Assembly (NCBI GenBank): GCA_017405965.1 | Contig: JAFQZK010000015.1 | Span: forward strand, 62,001-126,000 | Length of the DNA stretch: 64,000 nucleotides | DNA from: Muribaculaceae bacterium | GTDB lineage: Bacteria; Bacteroidota; Bacteroidia; Bacteroidales; Muribaculaceae | Direction: 5' to 3' | Shown here: in pieces, positions 60,669 to 64,000 of the stretch | How the letters are laid out: each line of letters opens with the position of its first letter | How positions within the stretch are numbered: the stretch's first letter is position 1 | Notes under the pieces: generated by a model | Seen by the model: only the letters and a program-made list of their open reading frames with translations | What the model was told of the DNA's origin: nothing | Database searches by the model: none | Program-made: the position numbers and the translations under genes

Positions 60669-62636
60669 TTACTTGCTGTCTTTCTTGGCGCGGAGGCAGG
60701 AGACGGCCAGGAAGAGAATCAGGGCGATGTACATCACGATGGCGAGCCAGTTGCTGGCACTTTCGCTCAAGGGGCTGACGTACTTGAAGCCGAAGAAGAT
60801 CATGGCTGCACTGACAACGCCCATGAGGGCACCACCGGCAATGAAACCAGATGCCAACAGGGTACCACGCTCCTTGCGAGCCTTGTTAACAGCCTCATCC
60901 TTGCTGCGGCTGCCGACGAACCAACTGATGATGGCGCCGACGAGCAGCGGGGCGTTCAACTGCAAGGGGATGAACATACCCAGCGAGAAGGGCAGGGCAG
61001 GCACCTTGAGCCAGTTGAGCAAGAGGGCGAGGATAGCACCCACGCCATAGAGTAACCAGGGGGTCTCGCCACCCATCATCAGAGGCTTGATGACCGCTGC
61101 CATAGCGTTGGCCTGGGGAGCAACCATGGCGTTGGGACCGGTAAAGCCGTAAGCCTTGTTGAGGATCATCATCACACCGCCGACGGTGGCTGCCGACACA
61201 AGGGTGCCGACAAATTTCCACGTCTGCTGCTTGGCGGGTGTGGTACCGATCCAGTAACCGATCTTCATATCGGTGACCATACCACCAGCCATCGAGAGTG
61301 CGGTGCAGACCACACCACCAATGACCATGGCGGCAACGATGCCTTTGGAGCCTTCGAGGCCGATAGCAACAAAGATGACGCTGGCCACGATGAGGGTCAT
61401 CAGGGTCATACCCGACACGGGGTTGCTGCCCACGATAGCAATAGCGTTAGCGGCCACGGTGGTGAACAGGAAGGCGATAACCAGGACAACGAGGAAGGCG
61501 ACGATGGTCTGCAAAAGGTTGTGAATCACGCCGATGTAGAAGAACACGAAGGTTACCAGCAGGGCTGCCAACAGGGCAAACACGAGCACCTTCATCGAGA
61601 TGTCGCGCTGGTGACGCTCCACCTCCACGTTCTGAGCCTGACCCTTGAAGGCCTGTCCGGCGAGACCGGCAGCGTTCTTGATGACACCCCACGACTTGAC
61701 GATGCCGATGATACCGCTCATGGCGATACCGCCGATACCGATGTAACGTGCACCGCCAGCGAAAATCTCATCGGGAGCCATCTGGGCAAACTCGGGATTC
61801 ATGCCCATGAGGGGAACGATAATCCACCAGATGAAAGCACTACCTGCAAAGATGATGAAGGCATAGGGCAGGCCGATGATGTAGCCCAGACCCAGTACAG
61901 CGGCACCGGTGTTGATCTTGAAGATCATCTTCACATTGTTGGTGAAGTTCTCCATTGCAGGGATGGCTTGGGTGGTAAGCACCTCTTTCCACCAACCGAA
62001 GGTAGAGAGCAGGAAGTCATACAGACCGCCCACGATACCAGCGATGAGCAGGGGACGCGCCTGGTCGCCGCCCTTCTGACCGCTGACGAGCACCTGGGTG
62101 GTCGCCGTAGCCTCGGGGAACGGGAACTTGCCGTGCATGTCGCTCACGAAGTACTTGCGGAAGGGGATGAAGAACAAAATTCCCAAGCAGCCACCCAGCA
62201 GAGAGCTGAGAAAGACTTCCAGGAAGTTTACCGTGATTTCGGGATACTCGGCCTGCAGGATGTAGAGGGCAGGCAGGGTGAAGATGGCACCGGCCACGAT
62301 GATGCCCGATGCGGCACCGATGGACTGGATAATGACATTCTCGCCCAGCGAGTTCTTGCGCTTGGTCGCTGCACCAATGCCGGCGGCAATGATGGCGATG
62401 GGGATGGCAGCCTCAAACACCTGGCCCACCTTGAGGCCCAAATAGGCTGCTGCGGCACTGAAGATGACCGCCATAATCAGACCCAGCGAGACCGAGTATG
62501 GCGTGATCTCGGGATACGTCTTGTCGGGCTTCAGGATGGGGACATACTTCTCCCCAGGCTTGAGCTCGCGCGCGGCGTTCTCGGGCAACGACATCTCGTC
62601 TTGCTGTTGTTGAACAATGATTTCTTCGTCTTTCAT
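60669..62636 (-). CDS. OPT family oligopeptide transporter
   Basis: 655 residues with about 15-16 membrane segments. N-terminal KPDKTYPEITPYSVSLGLIM and SLLGGCLGILFFIPFRKYFV, then FPFPEATATTQVLVSG are characteristic of bacterial OPT (TIGR00728/00733-type) proteins, which import small peptides or metal chelates by ion symport. The extreme N-terminus is charged and Gln-rich (IIVQQQQDEMSL). Monocistronic, bordered downstream by the type 2 REP pair. Substrate unknown. Confidence 0.92.
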   Translation of the reverse strand: MKDEEIIVQQQQDEMSLPENAARELKPGEKYVPILKPDKTYPEITPYSVSLGLIMAVIFSAAAAYLGLKVGQVFEAAIPIAIIAAGIGAATKRKNSLGENVIIQSIGAASGIIVAGAIFTLPALYILQAEYPEITVNFLEVFLSSLLGGCLGILFFIPFRKYFVSDMHGKFPFPEATATTQVLVSGQKGGDQARPLLIAGIVGGLYDFLLSTFGWWKEVLTTQAIPAMENFTNNVKMIFKINTGAAVLGLGYIIGLPYAFIIFAGSAFIWWIIVPLMGMNPEFAQMAPDEIFAGGARYIGIGGIAMSGIIGIVKSWGVIKNAAGLAGQAFKGQAQNVEVERHQRDISMKVLVFALLAALLVTFVFFYIGVIHNLLQTIVAFLVVLVIAFLFTTVAANAIAIVGSNPVSGMTLMTLIVASVIFVAIGLEGSKGIVAAMVIGGVVCTALSMAGGMVTDMKIGYWIGTTPAKQQTWKFVGTLVSAATVGGVMMILNKAYGFTGPNAMVAPQANAMAAVIKPLMMGGETPWLLYGVGAILALLLNWLKVPALPFSLGMFIPLQLNAPLLVGAIISWFVGSRSKDEAVNKARKERGTLLASGFIAGGALMGVVSAAMIFFGFKYVSPLSESASNWLAIVMYIALILFLAVSCLRAKKDSK

Positions 62637-62749
62637 AAAAACTTGATACTATTTAATTGGTAATGTTTTTAATCGGGTTAACAAACTGCGAAGATAGGCA
62701 AAAATCAACAAACCGTCACCACCGATGGGCGAAAATCTGTGTTTTTTAC

Positions 62750-62757
62750 TATCTTTG
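62750..62757 (+). promoter_or_regulatory. -7 box of the exported protein gene
   Basis: TATCTTTG, 25 bp before the start at 62782. No clear -33 box. Confidence 0.55.
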
Positions 62758-62781
62758 CGCATCAAATCATTTTAACACTGC

Positions 62782-63606
62782 ATGACAATGATGATCAAAA
62801 GAATCTTATTACCGATAATGGTTGCCCTCCTGACGATAGGAGCGGTGAATGCCCAGAATGCCTATTGCAGCGAGCAGGTTACCCTTGATGAGCTTGCAGC
62901 CTACATCGATACCACTCGAAATGTGGAACCGAGTGTCAAGCTGTTCTATACCAACCTGGTGAACAATCCCACCCACAGCTACCGCATCGAGCATCTGGAC
63001 TTGGGTTTCAACGGATGCACGGGCCGTGTTGACGAGAAGGTGGTCATGGCCGACGGAACTCGTCGTGACAACATCTTCATCTTCAACGAGAAAGGGCTGC
63101 TCACCCAATCCACTATCCAAGGCAGTAAGGGCAACAAGACGGTGGTGGACTACACCTATTCCTATGATCCAGTGCTGGGCTACACCATCAAGCAGAGCAA
63201 GAGCAAGAGCCGCACCATCAACTATGCGCCCATCTACGGCGAGCATGGGCGTCGCGAGTCCATCAAGGGCAGCAACGGCCAGCGTCAGGACTATTTCTAC
63301 AACGAACAGGGACATCTGGCAAAACTTGTCATCAACCCCGCGAAAGGCGACAAGCGCACGTTGCTCTATCAAGGGGGCTATGTCGTGCGTGAGGAAACCG
63401 GTGGCAAGGCTTTCCGCTACCACTACGACTTTGACACGGCAACAGGAAAGAAGTTCTTGATTTCCATCGAGGAACTGAAGGGCACCGAGGTGGTGCATGT
63501 GCGCACCTTCGACTACGATATCGACACCCACGGACGCTATACCCGCGTCACTGTCGCCCTCGACGGCAAGCACCAGATGACGGTTACACGCAGCTATGCT
63601 GAGTGA
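62782..63606 (+). CDS. Exported protein of unknown function with RHS/YD-like strands
   Basis: 274 residues; signal peptide (MIKRILLPIMVALLTIGAVN, preceded by MTM; any of the first ATGs is possible). The mature part shows recurring beta-strand phrases DYTYSYDPVLGYTI, RQDYFYNEQGHLAKLVI, FRYHYDFDTATGKKF, VRTFDYDIDTHGRYTRV, similar in wording to RHS/YD repeats (xYxYDxxG). No lipobox, no toxin domain. Probably a periplasmic or surface beta-structure. Unknown role. Confidence 0.68.
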   Translation: MTMMIKRILLPIMVALLTIGAVNAQNAYCSEQVTLDELAAYIDTTRNVEPSVKLFYTNLVNNPTHSYRIEHLDLGFNGCTGRVDEKVVMADGTRRDNIFIFNEKGLLTQSTIQGSKGNKTVVDYTYSYDPVLGYTIKQSKSKSRTINYAPIYGEHGRRESIKGSNGQRQDYFYNEQGHLAKLVINPAKGDKRTLLYQGGYVVREETGGKAFRYHYDFDTATGKKFLISIEELKGTEVVHVRTFDYDIDTHGRYTRVTVALDGKHQMTVTRSYAE

Positions 63607-63651
63607 TGGCTACATTGGGCTGGCGGTCAGAAACTGACTGGTATTGACAAT

Positions 63652-63666
63652 AAACCGCGCGGGTTT
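63652..63666 (+). terminator. Weak hairpin after the exported protein gene
   Basis: AAACC and GGTTT arms around GCGCG, followed by CTCGTT. It may end the preceding transcript; evidence is thin. Confidence 0.3.
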
Positions 63667-63697
63667 CTCGTTAATAATGAAATAGCAACGCAATTTC

Positions 63698-64000
63698 ATG
63701 AAACGGATACTATATATCGTGGTGGGCTTGATGATGGCATCGGTGGTGCTGTCATTGGCGTCATGCAAGGGCCCGAAACTCAAGGAGGCCGACGAGGCCT
63801 ACGACCGTGGCGAATACTTTGATGCCGCGACTATCTACCGTAAACTCTACAATCGCTATAACCGCAAGGAGGACGCCTGGTTGCGTGGTGAACTGGCTTT
63901 CCAGCTGGGTATGTGCCACCTGAAACTTAATCAGGGTAACCGTGCTACTGCCGCGTTCCAGAACGCCATCCGTTACGAGTACGAGGACACGACGCTCATG
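63698..64000 (+). CDS. Start of a TPR lipoprotein, PorE-like (3' end outside window)
   Basis: 101 codons present, open to the window end. A lipoprotein signal ends LSLASC (Cys23), then a tetratricopeptide region: KLKEADEAYDRGEYFDAATI, YRKLYNRYNRKEDAWLRGEL, FQLGMCHLKLNQGNRATAAF. The first helices resemble PorE/OmpA-family T9SS accessory lipoproteins (TPR, then propeller, then OmpA domain), but only the TPR part is visible, so the name is inference. It would fit the T9SS-like sorting domains seen on other proteins here. Confidence 0.65.
   Translation, partial: MKRILYIVVGLMMASVVLSLASCKGPKLKEADEAYDRGEYFDAATIYRKLYNRYNRKEDAWLRGELAFQLGMCHLKLNQGNRATAAFQNAIRYEYEDTTLM

Overview
The window looks like a chromosomal segment of a Bacteroidales bacterium, most likely a gut Muribaculaceae or Prevotellaceae member; family rank is an inference. 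The main evidence is the promoter grammar. Many genes are preceded by the Bacteroidota -7 box TAnnTTTG, often with TTTG or TTG 19-20 bp upstream, and there are almost no Shine-Dalgarno sequences. The gene content agrees: C10 (streptopain-like) peptidases, BspA-type leucine-rich repeats, C-terminal dockerin-like and type IX (T9SS)-like sorting domains, a Porin_10 porin, an OMP_b-brl_3 outer-membrane protein, a PG0541-type P-II-like protein and a Kor/Vor-type ferredoxin oxidoreductase. Base composition is even, at roughly 50% GC.

Layout. Positions 1-6.5 kb hold the tail of a secreted dockerin protein, a minus-strand housekeeping operon (DUF4250, exonuclease III, AI-2E-family permease, miaA), a divergent long RluA-type pseudouridine synthase and a small TonB-domain protein. 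From 6.7 to 14.5 kb lie three tandem C10 peptidases, each ending in a dockerin, with a decayed dockerin fragment between the second and third. From 14.6 to 18.4 kb is a three-gene surface-polysaccharide operon (flippase, GT2, FrhB/FdhB-like protein) behind a long leader. From 18.5 to 24.1 kb are a tiny secreted protein that is nearly only a sorting domain, cardiolipin synthase, ispE, grpE, dnaJ and a second RluA enzyme. From 24.2 to 28.2 kb (minus strand) are a TPR-like protein, a solute-binding protein whose promoter follows six helically phased direct repeats, and an aminotransferase.

From 28.3 to 34 kb are a REP-associated tyrosine transposase (RAYT) with its own REP hairpins, an OMP_b-brl_3 receptor-like protein and a porin. 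From 34.1 to 40.8 kb (minus strand) is an efflux operon: TetR, TolC, adaptor, RND pump, PG0541-type protein. From 40.9 to 50.2 kb are a fourth and larger C10 peptidase with a T9SS-like C-terminus instead of a dockerin, a truncated duplicate of a DUF2461 gene, an exported protein, the intact DUF2461 gene, a divergent membrane pyrophosphatase and another exported protein. From 50.8 to 64 kb are a 2-oxoacid:ferredoxin oxidoreductase operon, a secreted endonuclease I, a RecD-like helicase, tRNA-Ser(GGA), a 22-repeat BspA LRR protein with dockerin, a second RAYT with a different REP family, an OPT transporter, an exported protein and the start of a PorE-like lipoprotein.

The strongest candidates for undescribed biology are four. 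(1) Two RAYT transposases carry an extra C-terminal Rossmann/DprA-like domain, each flanked by its own REP family. (2) Seven-base tandem repeats sit repeatedly in intergenic spacers, often ending at a start codon. (3) A phased array of six 11-bp repeats lies directly upstream of a promoter. (4) Paralogous C10 proteases exchange dockerin and T9SS-like C-termini. No CRISPR array, prophage or complete insertion sequence other than the RAYTs was seen.
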